This document shows, in pieces, positions 9,069-19,294 of a DNA stretch of 47,148 bases (within the stretch, counting starts at the first letter, position 1; each line of letters opens with the position of its first letter). Both the position numbers and the translations under genes were made by a program. The DNA is taken from positions 1-47,148 of the forward strand of contig JACONJ010000008.1 of assembly GCA_014323785.1 (NCBI GenBank), in the 5' to 3' direction. The DNA comes from Paracoccaceae bacterium. GTDB lineage: Bacteria > Pseudomonadota > Alphaproteobacteria > Rhodobacterales > Rhodobacteraceae. The notes below the pieces were generated by a model. The model worked only from the letters and a program-made list of their open reading frames with translations. It ran no database searches and had not been told where the DNA came from.

Positions 9069-9095
9069 TTAGCATTCAGGATGAATGAGTGCCAA
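9069..9095 (+). promoter_or_regulatory. CIRCE operator (HrcA binding site)
   Basis: The inverted repeat TTAGCATTC-N9-GAGTGCCAA matches the CIRCE consensus TTAGCACTC-N9-GAGTGCTAA with one mismatch per arm and the exact 9-base spacer. It sits just downstream of the groESL promoter -10, so HrcA repression is expected. hrcA itself is not in the window. Confidence 0.9.
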
Positions 9096-9134
9096 CACTT
9101 GGAAGGAAACATAAACCGAAGGAGAGTTCGAAAG

Positions 9135-11119
<1,985 letters not shown>

Positions 11120-11144
11120 GCCATACGGCCATGAAGATTGGAGA

Positions 11145-11173
11145 GGGGTCGCTTTGGCGACCCCTTTTCTTTT
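11145..11173 (+). terminator. Rho-independent terminator of groESL
   Basis: GGGGTCGC (11145-11152) pairs with GCGACCCC (11157-11164) around a 4-base loop, followed by TTTTCTTTT. It lies 25 bases after the groEL stop. Confidence 0.9.
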
Positions 11174-11294
11174 GGCAATATATACTTGATGCCGCCGGGG
11201 GTGATGCGCTACTTTTCTGTAAAAGCTGAAATTGTGGGTAAAAGGGTCACCTGTGCGATCTTGTCGCCCAGAGAATGGCTATGGGTAAGCACCG

Positions 11295-12257
11295 ATGAAC
11301 AGGCAGAATCACATGACAGACACTCCCTTTGCGAAAGTGGCTCATGAAAATCTGACCCGGGCCCTTTTGAAAAAGCCCAAAAATGCGAACAAAAATCACG
11401 GCACGGGTGGCGCGGAAGGGCAGGGTTTTCGCTTTTATTGCCAGTCCTCTGAACGAATGCCGCAATGTGCCGATGGGTCGGTTGCGCTTACAGTCACGTC
11501 ACCGCCCTACTGGAACGCCATAGATTATGACATTCACGCCTGCCATGGCAGGGAAGCTTGGCATAGGGTGCGGGAGTACACGGCCTTCGGCGACAGTTTT
11601 GAGGATTACCTCAACAGCATCGCCAGGGTATTCACAGAGGTGCTGCGGGCCACACTGCCCGGCGGGTTCTGCGCAATCGTCATCGGAACAATCCTGCACA
11701 AGGGCAAACATTACCCGACACCGATGCTGATAACCGAACGCCTGTGCGGGATCGGCTGGGAGTTTCATCAGGACATCATTTGGAACAAGGTGACGGGCGG
11801 GGTGCGCCGTGCCGGGGTTTTTATTCAGAAACCTAGGGCAGGATATTACTACCCGAACATCATGACCGAATACATCCTGATATTTCGCAAGCCCGGCACC
11901 CCGCGCCGGGGTGCACAAAAGGCCATGGACATAGACGATCTTTTCACAAAAGACATTGCCAACAACGTCTGGCACATTGCCCCTGTTCCCCCCAATTCCA
12001 TCGACCATCCCTGCCCCTTCCCCAGGGAGCTGGCCCGCCGTCTGATCCTGCTTTATTCCGATGAAGGGGATGAGGTTCTGGATCCGTTTCTGGGAAGCGG
12101 GCAAACCGCCCTGGCGTCCGTCAGTCATGGGCGCCGGTGCGTTGGCTATGATATAGAGGAAAAGTATATCGCCCTTGCGCGTTCCTATATGAAGACCCCG
12201 CCCCCTTCAAGGAAATTCAACCTGATTGCCCGCTTTGAAAAGGTCGCGGGAACATGA
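11295..12257 (+). CDS. DNA methyltransferase, beta class (pair A)
   Basis: A 320-residue site-specific DNA methyltransferase. The catalytic motif TSPPYW is at residues 68-73 and the AdoMet-binding motif DPFLGSG at 263-269. That order (catalytic first) is the beta class, and SPPY is typical of N4-cytosine methyltransferases, though some N6-adenine enzymes carry it. The stop overlaps the next ORF by four bases (ATGA), so the two are translationally coupled and probably form a restriction-modification pair. The start could instead be the ATG at 11313; neither has a strong ribosome binding site. A weak promoter TTGATG-N18-TACTTT is at 11186-11215. The pair lies between groESL and phnM with no mobility gene. 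Confidence 0.85.
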   Translation: MNRQNHMTDTPFAKVAHENLTRALLKKPKNANKNHGTGGAEGQGFRFYCQSSERMPQCADGSVALTVTSPPYWNAIDYDIHACHGREAWHRVREYTAFGDSFEDYLNSIARVFTEVLRATLPGGFCAIVIGTILHKGKHYPTPMLITERLCGIGWEFHQDIIWNKVTGGVRRAGVFIQKPRAGYYYPNIMTEYILIFRKPGTPRRGAQKAMDIDDLFTKDIANNVWHIAPVPPNSIDHPCPFPRELARRLILLYSDEGDEVLDPFLGSGQTALASVSHGRRCVGYDIEEKYIALARSYMKTPPPSRKFNLIARFEKVAGT

Positions 12258-12880
12258 CGACCGCCTTCGAGCAGGAACGCCGCGCATTTGACCGCCTCCG
12301 CCTGGATTGTGCTCAGAGTGCCCAACAGGAATACGAGCTTGCCATTCAAACCCTGCTGGAGGGTTATAATACCACAATCCACGAAAATCGCTTTATCGCG
12401 GGGGGTGCAGTTAAGGTGTTCACCTATGCCCTGCTGCGTTCGGTTGGAATAGAGTGCACGCTCTACGGAGACCAAGCCAAGGCAGGGGATCTGCTCTTAC
12501 CCAATGGCGGGAAATTGTCTGTCAAAGGCAGTTTCGTAGGGGTCAAGGACGTGCGCCTTTTGAATCAGATGGGCACGGGTGAACGCAAGTGGGACACGGC
12601 AACGCTACTTGTCGTTGCGGGGGTTGGTATCGTGTTCGGCGCACCGGATATGGTTGGTCCGTCTCACCTTAAAACAACGGGGGACGCGCTGGTTCTTCGT
12701 TCACAGGGATTGCAAGGGTTGATAGACAATCCGGCCAATCTGATCGAGATGGATATTGCCCACAAACCCCCAACCGAGATGATCGGGTTCAACCACAAGG
12801 CCAGCACGGCAGTTGCGCGTCAAATCCTGTTTGAAATGCATGCCAGTGCCCTGTTGAAAGCCTTCCCTTTCACCCCCTGA
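12254..12880 (+). CDS. Candidate type II restriction endonuclease (pair A)
   Basis: I do not recognise a specific family for this 208-residue protein, but its position, coupled by ATGA to a methyltransferase, predicts the cognate endonuclease. Consistent with that, it holds a PD-(D/E)xK-like arrangement: Asp79 in QAKAGDLLL, nine residues, then Ser89-Val90-Lys91. Serine in place of the acidic residue is known in Cfr10I/Bse634I-type enzymes, where another glutamate substitutes. A glutamate-bearing helix (TIHENRF, residues 41-47) precedes it. No membrane or export signal is visible. Confidence 0.6.
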   Translation: MTTAFEQERRAFDRLRLDCAQSAQQEYELAIQTLLEGYNTTIHENRFIAGGAVKVFTYALLRSVGIECTLYGDQAKAGDLLLPNGGKLSVKGSFVGVKDVRLLNQMGTGERKWDTATLLVVAGVGIVFGAPDMVGPSHLKTTGDALVLRSQGLQGLIDNPANLIEMDIAHKPPTEMIGFNHKASTAVARQILFEMHASALLKAFPFTP

Positions 12881-13053
12881 CTGCGACACATCTGGCAAAT
12901 ACTTGCGACATCAGGCACGTAATTTCCTTTTCACTGGCCCCTGCCAGGTGCGGCACACATACAGAAAGGGCAGGCACTTGGTATATTTCGGGGTGGTCAG
13001 CCCGGGCCGTATGGGCAGAACCGTGGTCGCGGATGCACAGGGGCATCCCGCCA

Positions 13054-14211
13054 ATGGCTAACCCCGTCGTCCCGCCCGCCTTGACCCTGCAAGGTGCCGA
13101 CGTACTCTGGCCGCAAGGTCTGTTTCCCGGCGATGTGCATCTGGCCGAGGGGATGATCACAGACATGCCGGGGCGGATGATTGACCTGTCAGGCTTTCTG
13201 ATCCTGCCCGGGATTATTGACCTGCATGGCGACGGGTTTGAGCGGCATCTGGCCCCGCGCCGGGGAGCAATGACGGATACGGCCACAGGTCTGCGGGCCC
13301 TGGAGGCAGAGCTTGCCGCCAATGGCATCACGACTGCCTGGCTTGCGCAATTCTGGTCCTGGGAAGGCGGCATGCGCAGCCCGGAATTCGCCAGGCACAT
13401 AGTCAGCGCATTGGACGCCTTCGACAACATGCTTGACCTGCGGATGCAGCTGCGGTTGGAAGTCGGCTGCTTTGAGGGGTTCCCAAAGGCCGAGACCCTG
13501 GTCGCCGAGGGCAATATCGGCTATGTCGTGTTCAATGATCACCTGCCTCATGCGCATCTGTCCAGGGGCAAGACTCCGCCCCGGCTGGAGGGTCAGGCCC
13601 TGAAATCAGGGCGGTCACCTCGGGCCCATTGGGATGTGATGCGGCGACTGCATGATGCCTGGCCCGAGGCTGCGGCCGCGGTTGCGGAGATGGCAGCACG
13701 GCTGCAGGCAAGGAATGTGGTACTCGGCAGCCACGACGATGCCGATACAGCTGCCCGGGCACACTGGCGTGAAGCGGGCGTCCGCGTGGCAGAATTCCCG
13801 ATGGACAGTGCTGCCATCCAGGCCGCGGCCAAAGCGGGAGACACCGTGGTAATGGGAGCCCCCAATATCCTGCGTGGGGGCAGTCATGGCAAAGGCATCG
13901 CCGCCGCGCCCGAGGTCGCCGCGGGCCGAGTCACGGCACTGGCCTCGGATTATCACTACCCAGCACCGCTTCAGGCCGCACTTGGCATCGCCGGTGTGGA
14001 TCGAACAATGCTGGTGCAGGCTTGGTATCTGGTCTCTGGCGGACCGGCCAAGGTGATGGGGTTAAACGGTGATCGCGGCGGGATCGCCCCGGGCATGCGC
14101 GCGGATCTGGTGATTCTGGAGGCTGCCACAAATCGCGTGGCGGGTACCTTGGCCGGCGGGTGCTTCACCTATCTGACTGATCCGCTTGCCAGCCGGATGA
14201 TCGCCGCATAA
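13054..14211 (+). CDS. phnM: Alpha-D-ribose 1-methylphosphonate 5-triphosphate diphosphatase (PhnM)
   Basis: PhnM removes pyrophosphate from ribose-1-methylphosphonate-5-triphosphate in the C-P lyase pathway. The 385-residue protein is an amidohydrolase-fold enzyme with LPGIIDLHGDGFERHLAPRRG (about residues 51-71), including metal ligands His58 and Asp60. The characteristic FNDHLPHA and ASDYHYPAPLQAA stretches follow (metal-site aspartate near the latter). An upstream ATG at 13033 adds seven residues, but the N-terminus from 13054 fits the family better. No phnGHIJKL genes are near, so it is an orphan that must work with a cluster elsewhere or act on another substrate. Confidence 0.85.
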   Translation: MANPVVPPALTLQGADVLWPQGLFPGDVHLAEGMITDMPGRMIDLSGFLILPGIIDLHGDGFERHLAPRRGAMTDTATGLRALEAELAANGITTAWLAQFWSWEGGMRSPEFARHIVSALDAFDNMLDLRMQLRLEVGCFEGFPKAETLVAEGNIGYVVFNDHLPHAHLSRGKTPPRLEGQALKSGRSPRAHWDVMRRLHDAWPEAAAAVAEMAARLQARNVVLGSHDDADTAARAHWREAGVRVAEFPMDSAAIQAAAKAGDTVVMGAPNILRGGSHGKGIAAAPEVAAGRVTALASDYHYPAPLQAALGIAGVDRTMLVQAWYLVSGGPAKVMGLNGDRGGIAPGMRADLVILEAATNRVAGTLAGGCFTYLTDPLASRMIAA

Positions 14212-14394
14212 CGGGAGCCGGGCGGATGGGGGGCTGACCATACGGATGGTGGTGGCTTTGCCAGCCGCAGTGGTTCCGGGCAGACGGGGATCACCTTGCA
14301 CATCCCGGTCACATGGGACCGACCCGAACAGATTTACCTGTGGGCGGATTCAGCGCAAAATCGGCTCAAGCGGATCGTAGAGCAGGCCATTGCC

Positions 14395-14787
14395 CTAGGC
14401 CGCCTGTGCCAGACTGTCCGGCTTCACGCGCAAACTGCCGATCTCCTCCCGGCTGGCAAATCGTCGACGGTTGACGATCCCCTCAGGGTCGGTCCACTGT
14501 GCGGGTAATCTGCTGCTGTCTGCGAAGACCCGGAAATAGATATCCACTTGGTGAAATGTGGCGTTCGGATCGTGGAACTCGTTGATCAAACACGGTGCTC
14601 CAACACAGATATGCAGGCCAGTTTCCTCGTGAAACTCACGGATCAGATTGTCCGGCAGCGACGTCCCACGCTCTACCCCGCCGCCGGGGGCACACCAAAG
14701 ATTTGTCCGCCCGCGATAGGCGTTGACAAGAAGCAAGCGGTCACAAAGCAGAAGAAGGCCGCGAACAGCAACACGGGGGTGAGGCAT
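14395..14787 (-). CDS. Nudix hydrolase
   Basis: Nudix enzymes cleave nucleoside diphosphates linked to another moiety. The 130-residue protein carries a Nudix box beginning GGVERGT and ending REFHEETGL. Relative to the consensus GX5EX7REUXEEXGU, the first glutamate is replaced by threonine, while the catalytic REUXEE part is intact. The N-terminal strand (VRGLLLLCDRLLLVNAYRG) and WCAPGGG are typical. The substrate cannot be predicted. The start ATG at 14787 has only a weak CGGA upstream. It converges with phnM. Confidence 0.85.
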   Translation of the reverse strand: MPHPRVAVRGLLLLCDRLLLVNAYRGRTNLWCAPGGGVERGTSLPDNLIREFHEETGLHICVGAPCLINEFHDPNATFHQVDIYFRVFADSSRLPAQWTDPEGIVNRRRFASREEIGSLRVKPDSLAQAA

Positions 14788-15061
14788 GGTCCGGATACTG
14801 CCCGCTTATGCGGGCCAAGGCAAGCAAAAGCAGGTTAAGCACCCGCTTACTATGGTATTCCAGCCCGTATCTTACAGCCGGGACGCCCGGAACCGCACGG
14901 ATAAACCGCCCGAAATCATCATCTGTACGGGCGGGATCGAGGGTTGGCGGCGTCGCCGCCTCCAACGCATCGGCCATAACTGAAAATTCTGGCGGCAAAT
15001 GTGTGCGCTTTCAAGGTAATCGGCGATCCGGTCCAGCAGCCCCCGCGCGGGGCGAACCACG
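14788..15061 (-). other. Gap with a possible frameshifted small gene
   Basis: On the minus strand, just downstream of the SDR, a protein-like stretch (GLLDRIADYLESAHICRQNFQ, from about 15040 to 14980) is followed in another frame by a second one (MADALEAAT... VRYGLEYHSKRVLNLLLLALARISG, 14977 to about 14810). Together they read like one roughly 90-residue protein broken by a -1 or +2 shift. I recognise no family, and there is no good ribosome binding site. It may be a decayed gene or chance. Confidence 0.25.
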
Positions 15062-15844
15062 TCAGATGGTGGCACTGGTCTGGCCACCATCGAGCAGGAT
15101 ATTCTGGCCAACGATGAACCCCGCATGCTGCGAACACAGGAATGCGCACATCGCCCCGAACTCTGCCGTTGTTCCGTAGCGGCCCGCCGGGATATCCGAT
15201 TGGCGGATCCTGCGTGCCTCCTCCAGCGAGACGTTCTGTGCCCTGGCAATACCGCCCTCCAGCGTATGAATTCGATCCGTGTTATGGGATCCAGGCAAAA
15301 GGTTGTTGATATTGACGCCCCGGGCCGCGACCTGCCGCGCGGTTCCCGCGACATAACCGGTGAGCCCGGCCCTGGCCGCGTTCGACAGGCCCAGTTGCGG
15401 GATCGGTGCCTTGACTGATTGTGAGGTGATGTTGACCACCCGGCCCCAGCCGCGGTCAAGCATCGGGGGCAATAGCGCGGTCATCAGTGCAATTGGCGTC
15501 AGCATGTTGGCGTCCAGCGCGGCGATGAAATCCTCTCGGCTCCAATCGGGCCACATCCCTGGCGGGGGGCCACCCGCATTGGTGACCAGGATGTCAACGG
15601 CACCAGCGGCCGTGGCCAGCACCTCGGCCCGACCACCCTCATCGGTGATATCGGCGACAACGGTTGTGACGTTGACGCCATGGGCGGTGCGGATGGCCTC
15701 GGCCATTGCCTCCAGTGCCTGTGCTCCGCGGGCATTCAGCACCAGATCACAACCTGCTTCAGCCAGTGCCTCGGCACAGCCCCGGCCCAGCCCTTTTGAT
15801 GAGGCGCATACCAGGGCGCGTCTGCCCGCGATTCCCAGATTCAT
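15062..15844 (-). CDS. Short-chain dehydrogenase/reductase (SDR)
   Basis: A 260-residue SDR. The nucleotide-binding region reads CASSKGLGRG (about residues 13-22), a variant of TGxxxGxG seen in the 3-oxoacyl-ACP reductase-like subgroup. NAGG (about 90-93) is present. The catalytic tetrad is altered: the segment after the catalytic serine (NITSQSVK) reads LSNAARAGLTGYV, with asparagine/alanine where Tyr-x-x-x-Lys is expected. This variant occurs in some members of the family and may mean a different or no dehydrogenase activity. The ATG at 15844 follows AAGGA. No partner genes reveal the substrate. Confidence 0.8.
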   Translation of the reverse strand: MNLGIAGRRALVCASSKGLGRGCAEALAEAGCDLVLNARGAQALEAMAEAIRTAHGVNVTTVVADITDEGGRAEVLATAAGAVDILVTNAGGPPPGMWPDWSREDFIAALDANMLTPIALMTALLPPMLDRGWGRVVNITSQSVKAPIPQLGLSNAARAGLTGYVAGTARQVAARGVNINNLLPGSHNTDRIHTLEGGIARAQNVSLEEARRIRQSDIPAGRYGTTAEFGAMCAFLCSQHAGFIVGQNILLDGGQTSATI

Positions 15845-16101
15845 CGGTCCTTCACTCTTGGCTGTTCCAAGCCCAACACCGCGCCCGGCAAACCGCCATC
15901 ACAGCCGGAAGGCACACACGCATCATCTTCGTCAACGCCCTGCTCCGCCACCACCGAACATGCAAGAAAACAGTACTTTGATCAACCCGGACACAACCGA
16001 GACGGATTGATATCAAAACAACCAGCCCAACCTCTTATGGGTGGGGGATGGTCCGTCAGAGCAGTTGACCGGCACCAGAACGGACCACTCGACCACCGCG
16101 C

Positions 16102-16470
16102 TTAGCACGTACCGTAAAACACCTCTTTCACGATCTTGCCGTCGGCGACATGGTAGATTGCAACCTCCCGCGCGGGCATGCGCTGGCCCGAGGCTTTCTC
16201 CGTTGCGTCGATCTGGAAGATCACGGCAAATTGGTCATCTCCGTGCAGAAACGGGCCCTCAACTTCCGCGCTGTGAACCTCAAAATTGGCTTCCCACCAA
16301 GCGTGTTTGCCACGAATGCCGTCCAGCCCCTTTGTTTCGCGGCCCATGCCGCTGAAATCGGCGGCTTCAATCGAGACGGCATCGGGGTGATAAAGTGCGT
16401 CAAGGTTTGTGTCCTCCTGCCCGGTCTTGCAACCGTCAACCAAATTTTCGGCGATTTCCCGCAATGTCAT
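16102..16470 (-). CDS. SnoaL-like / NTF2-fold protein
   Basis: A 122-residue protein with the cone-shaped NTF2-like fold signature: an N-terminal helix with LDALYHPDAVSIEAAD, then KHAWWEANFEVHSAEVEGPFLHGDDQFAVIF and a C-terminal REVAIYHVADGKIVKEVFYG. Such proteins are ketosteroid-isomerase relatives with varied or no enzymatic roles. Start at 16470 follows GGAGAGAGG, which decides against the upstream extension. The gene stands alone, with about 290 bases between it and endonuclease B. Confidence 0.75.
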   Translation of the reverse strand: MTLREIAENLVDGCKTGQEDTNLDALYHPDAVSIEAADFSGMGRETKGLDGIRGKHAWWEANFEVHSAEVEGPFLHGDDQFAVIFQIDATEKASGQRMPAREVAIYHVADGKIVKEVFYGTC

Positions 16471-16761
16471 GGAACCTCTCTCCACTGAAGATTTCCTGTA
16501 TACCACGACCTTACCACAACACTGCAGAAGCGGCAAGTGCTGCTGAAATCCGCAGCTTTGACAGATACCGCACCCTACCTGTTACCCTGCAGCCGCCCCT
16601 GGACCGGGAAATGATGTGGCCGACCTCTAATCACGCAGAAGAGAGAAGAGGAAGTGGGTGGCACAGACGGGGCAGGCACCTTCCTGTTCTCCATACAGCC
16701 CGGTACCGATGGGTGCGAAGCAGCCCGCGTCACTACGATTGACACAGGGGTGTATGCTTGA

Positions 16762-17355
16762 TTAACAACCATCACTGCCAGAGTTAACAAAAGTCCCTGT
16801 TACTGGCAAAATTTTCTTGCCTTCTGTAAACACATTTTTACCGAGTTCACCAAGAAGTTTGGTAAAATTTTGGGTGTCTGCGTCGATACACCCGTCAAGC
16901 CCGGCAACCGCACCCTCTTGTATCTTTCGCTGGACGCTGCGGGATTCGTTATGATCTAGTGTAAGAAGATAGCATTTTGCGGATCGGTAAACCTGTTTTA
17001 GCGCAGCACCTTCCAGGTCGGCCTGCTTATATCTTTCCCGCAAAGATGTTTTGCAAGAAAGAGCGACAGGTTTAGTTCTGTGATAAAGCACTATGTCAAA
17101 ATTGGCGTTTGGCACTCGCTCAAAATTTGCCTGATGGTAGAACGGCATAACACCTTCGCGAGCCAGACACTCACAGATCAGAAACTCGAATATCCTGCCA
17201 TTTATGGAAGGCTTTGAGAGGAAAGAGCTTTCGTAAGCAGAATATGCGTCACTGATAAACTGATGCGGTTCCGGATAGTCACTTACCCCCCCCAACAACT
17301 CAGCGTAGATTTCACCGCTCTTTCCCTTGAGCAAACATCCAATTTTACTTTGCAT
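16762..17355 (-). CDS. Candidate type II restriction endonuclease (pair B)
   Basis: A 197-residue protein encoded directly downstream of, and overlapping by 73 bases, methyltransferase B. It carries a PD-(D/E)xK-like core: Asp87 in NANFDIVLY, twelve residues, then Ser100-Cys101-Lys102, followed by TSLRERYKQAD. A glutamate helix (GRIFEFLICECLAREG, about 53-68) precedes it. The acidic residue of the ExK motif is serine, as in some characterised endonucleases. Base composition is clearly more AT-rich than the neighbours, suggesting transfer. The ATG at 17355 follows GGTGGCCAGGGA. An in-frame TTG at 17388 would lengthen the overlap. Recognition sequence unknown. Confidence 0.72.
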   Translation of the reverse strand: MQSKIGCLLKGKSGEIYAELLGGVSDYPEPHQFISDAYSAYESSFLSKPSINGRIFEFLICECLAREGVMPFYHQANFERVPNANFDIVLYHRTKPVALSCKTSLRERYKQADLEGAALKQVYRSAKCYLLTLDHNESRSVQRKIQEGAVAGLDGCIDADTQNFTKLLGELGKNVFTEGKKILPVTGTFVNSGSDGC

Positions 17356-18164
17356 TCCCTGGCCACCCTTTCGCGAATCAGGCCGCAATACCTGGGTTCC
17401 AGTTCAAGACCAACGGCTTTGCGTCCGTGGGATACGGCCTCGATCAGTGTCGTGCCTGACCCGGCAAATGGATCAAACACCGTATCCCCGACAAAAGACA
17501 GCAGTTTGATACACCGCTTTGGAAGTTCGCGGGGAAATGGGGCTTCGTGGCCAATCCTTTTGGCACTTTCCCCCGGAAAAGACCACATGCCCAAAACCCA
17601 ATCCTTGAATTCATCGGCTGTAATGTCGTTGGTCCCTTGTCGTTCGCGTTTCCAGTTCTCCTTGTAAAACACCAGGATGGTTTCTACTGGGGCAATGATA
17701 TGCGGCGCACTCGCCGATTTCCAGCTGCCCCACGCCGTGCGCCGTGAGATGTTGTTCTCATTCCAGACAATGGTCGCGTGATAGTCCCACCCCACCTTCA
17801 TAGCGGTAGCCGTTATGTCAGCGGAAAGCGGGGTCTTGCCGTTCTTGTTCTTATCCAGCGCGACATTGACACACATGCGACCGCTGGGCAGGGTCCAGTC
17901 ATAGCAATTGCGCATCCAGCATTCCGAGAATTTCAGGTAATCCTTGTAGGCGCGCTGATCGTCTTGCGCCTCACCGGTATACGCCTTGCCGATGTTGTAG
18001 GGCGGCGAGGTGACAATCAGGTCCGCGAACTGCCCCCTAAATGTGGAGCGATCCGTTGTATCGCCCTGAACCAGCAGGCAGTTGGCCTGCCGCACCCACG
18101 TCAGGGTATCCGCATCGGCGTCTGTGAGGTAATCGAATTCGCGCTGTGTTCTGGCACTACACAT
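17283..18164 (-). CDS. DNA methyltransferase, beta class (pair B)
   Basis: A 293-residue site-specific DNA methyltransferase with catalytic motif TSPPYNIG (residues 52-59) and AdoMet motif DPFAGSG (231-237), again the beta order. SPPY suggests N4-cytosine methylation; N6-adenine is possible. The N-terminus (TQREFDYLTDADADTL, residues 6-21) strikingly resembles that of methyltransferase C (TQRKLDHFTDTAADTL), while the rest of the two proteins differs much more. The promoter and leader are also shared with C. Start at 18164 was chosen because it aligns with the start of C and follows GGGGGCAGAA. The endonuclease gene starts inside its last 73 bases. Confidence 0.88.
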   Translation of the reverse strand: MCSARTQREFDYLTDADADTLTWVRQANCLLVQGDTTDRSTFRGQFADLIVTSPPYNIGKAYTGEAQDDQRAYKDYLKFSECWMRNCYDWTLPSGRMCVNVALDKNKNGKTPLSADITATAMKVGWDYHATIVWNENNISRRTAWGSWKSASAPHIIAPVETILVFYKENWKRERQGTNDITADEFKDWVLGMWSFPGESAKRIGHEAPFPRELPKRCIKLLSFVGDTVFDPFAGSGTTLIEAVSHGRKAVGLELEPRYCGLIRERVARECKVKLDVCSRERAVKSTLSCWGG

Positions 18165-18190
18165 TTCTGCCCCCGGCTCGCCAAGATTCA

Positions 18191-18219
18191 AGCGTAGACA
18201 TCCGGGCGGGGTGCGTCAA
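18191..18219 (-). promoter_or_regulatory. Promoter of methyltransferase B, matching that of C
   Basis: On the minus strand TTGACG (18219-18214) and TACGCT (18196-18191) are 17 bases apart. Transcription should start about 20 bases before the ATG. From CCCGGAT just upstream of the -10 to the ATG the spacing is identical to that of methyltransferase C (35 bases between). CCCGG (18206-18202) and CCGGG (18176-18172) flank the -10 as a weaker version of the inverted repeat seen at C. Confidence 0.65.
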
Positions 18220-18409
18220 ACGCGGGGCCAACGCGCCGTGTTCGTGCACGGCCACATCCGACAGCGTCCGCTCATCCTCGAAGGCCGCACCCGCCGCGCG
18301 GGAGCCGATGGGTTCCTCACAGGTACGATTCGAACGGCCGAAGCAGTAGAGTGACGTTCATATGGCGGCGGGCGCGGCCCTTTTGTTCCGGATAAGCGAG
18401 GTTTACGGT

Positions 18410-19063
18410 TCAGCCTGGTAGCCTGGCCATCCGCAGGTAGGGCAGTTTTGTGTTGATCGCACCGTATTTCGCGATGGCGTCCCTGTCGGACACGGCCACC
18501 GGCACCACTACATCTTGGCCCGGCATCCAATTCGCGGGTGTGGCGATGTTCTCCCTGGCTGAGGTTTGCAGCGCATCCACTGCGCGCAGCACCTCGGCAA
18601 AGTTGCGGCCCACAGTCATCGGATAGGTCATGGACAGTTTCAACTGCTTGTCCGGTCCGATAACAAAGACAGAGCGCACGGTTGCACTATCAGCAGGGGT
18701 GCGCCCATCGGGCAGGCGGGCTTCGGCAGGCAGCATGTCAAAGGCTTTCGACACTTCCAGCCCGTCATCAGCGATGATTGGAAAGCCGGGTTCTGCGCCA
18801 CTTACGGCCTTGATATCGCCCTTCCATTTCTTGTGATCCTCAACCCCGTCGACGGATATGCCCATCACCTTGACACCGCGTTTCGCCCACTCATCGGCCA
18901 GTTGCGCGACAGCACCGAATTCAGTGGTGCAGACGGGGGTAAAATCCTTTGGATGGCTGAACAGAATCGCCCAGTTATCGCCAATCCAGTCATGCAGGCT
19001 GAAGCGGCCCTGATCGGTTTCAACAGTCAGGTCAGGGATGGTGTCATTGATGCGGAGAGACAT
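18410..19063 (-). CDS. Peroxiredoxin, 1-Cys Prx6 type
   Basis: Reduces hydrogen peroxide and organic hydroperoxides in the cytoplasm. The 217-residue protein has the peroxidatic cysteine, Cys45, in SHPKDFTPVCTTEFG, with the PVCTTE form typical of the Prx6 class. The long C-terminal extension of that class is present (TPANWMPGQDVVVPVAVSDRDA), ending in LPYLRMARLPG. Length is normal. Start at 19063 is preceded by AAAGGAACC; the longer upstream frame is not supported. It is divergent from the aldehyde dehydrogenase, with about 230 bases between. Confidence 0.92.
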   Translation of the reverse strand: MSLRINDTIPDLTVETDQGRFSLHDWIGDNWAILFSHPKDFTPVCTTEFGAVAQLADEWAKRGVKVMGISVDGVEDHKKWKGDIKAVSGAEPGFPIIADDGLEVSKAFDMLPAEARLPDGRTPADSATVRSVFVIGPDKQLKLSMTYPMTVGRNFAEVLRAVDALQTSARENIATPANWMPGQDVVVPVAVSDRDAIAKYGAINTKLPYLRMARLPG

Positions 19064-19294
19064 GGCGATGGTTCCTTTCGCTCTGGTTGCCGTCATTCCA
19101 CCCGGATATAGGGGATTTTTCGCGCTATTGCACCCCTTCAACCTGATTACGCGTGCAAAAAGGCGCACTGTTTTGTGATCAGACGGGCGGGCGAACACCT
19201 GTTCGCCGATATGCGCTAATGCCGGAATGCCCCTTGTGCGCACCCCGCCGCGGTGACAAACTGTTCCCCGCGATTTACAGGGAGGGGCGGGGCC

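Noticed and set aside
16735..16775. TTGACA-N17-TTAACA promoter-like sequence on the plus strand
   Set aside because: It points antisense into the end of endonuclease B and no plus-strand gene follows.
18301..18345. Possible tRNA T-arm (GTTCGAATC on the minus strand)
   Set aside because: The flanking bases do not pair into a T stem and no anticodon or acceptor stem can be drawn around it.
18180..18349. Protein-like minus-strand stretch between the peroxiredoxin gene and methyltransferase B
   Set aside because: It reads plausibly (EEPIGSRAAGAAFEDERTLSDVAVHEHGALAP) but has no start, no recognisable family and lies in high-GC DNA where long open frames arise by chance. It also overlaps the methyltransferase promoter.
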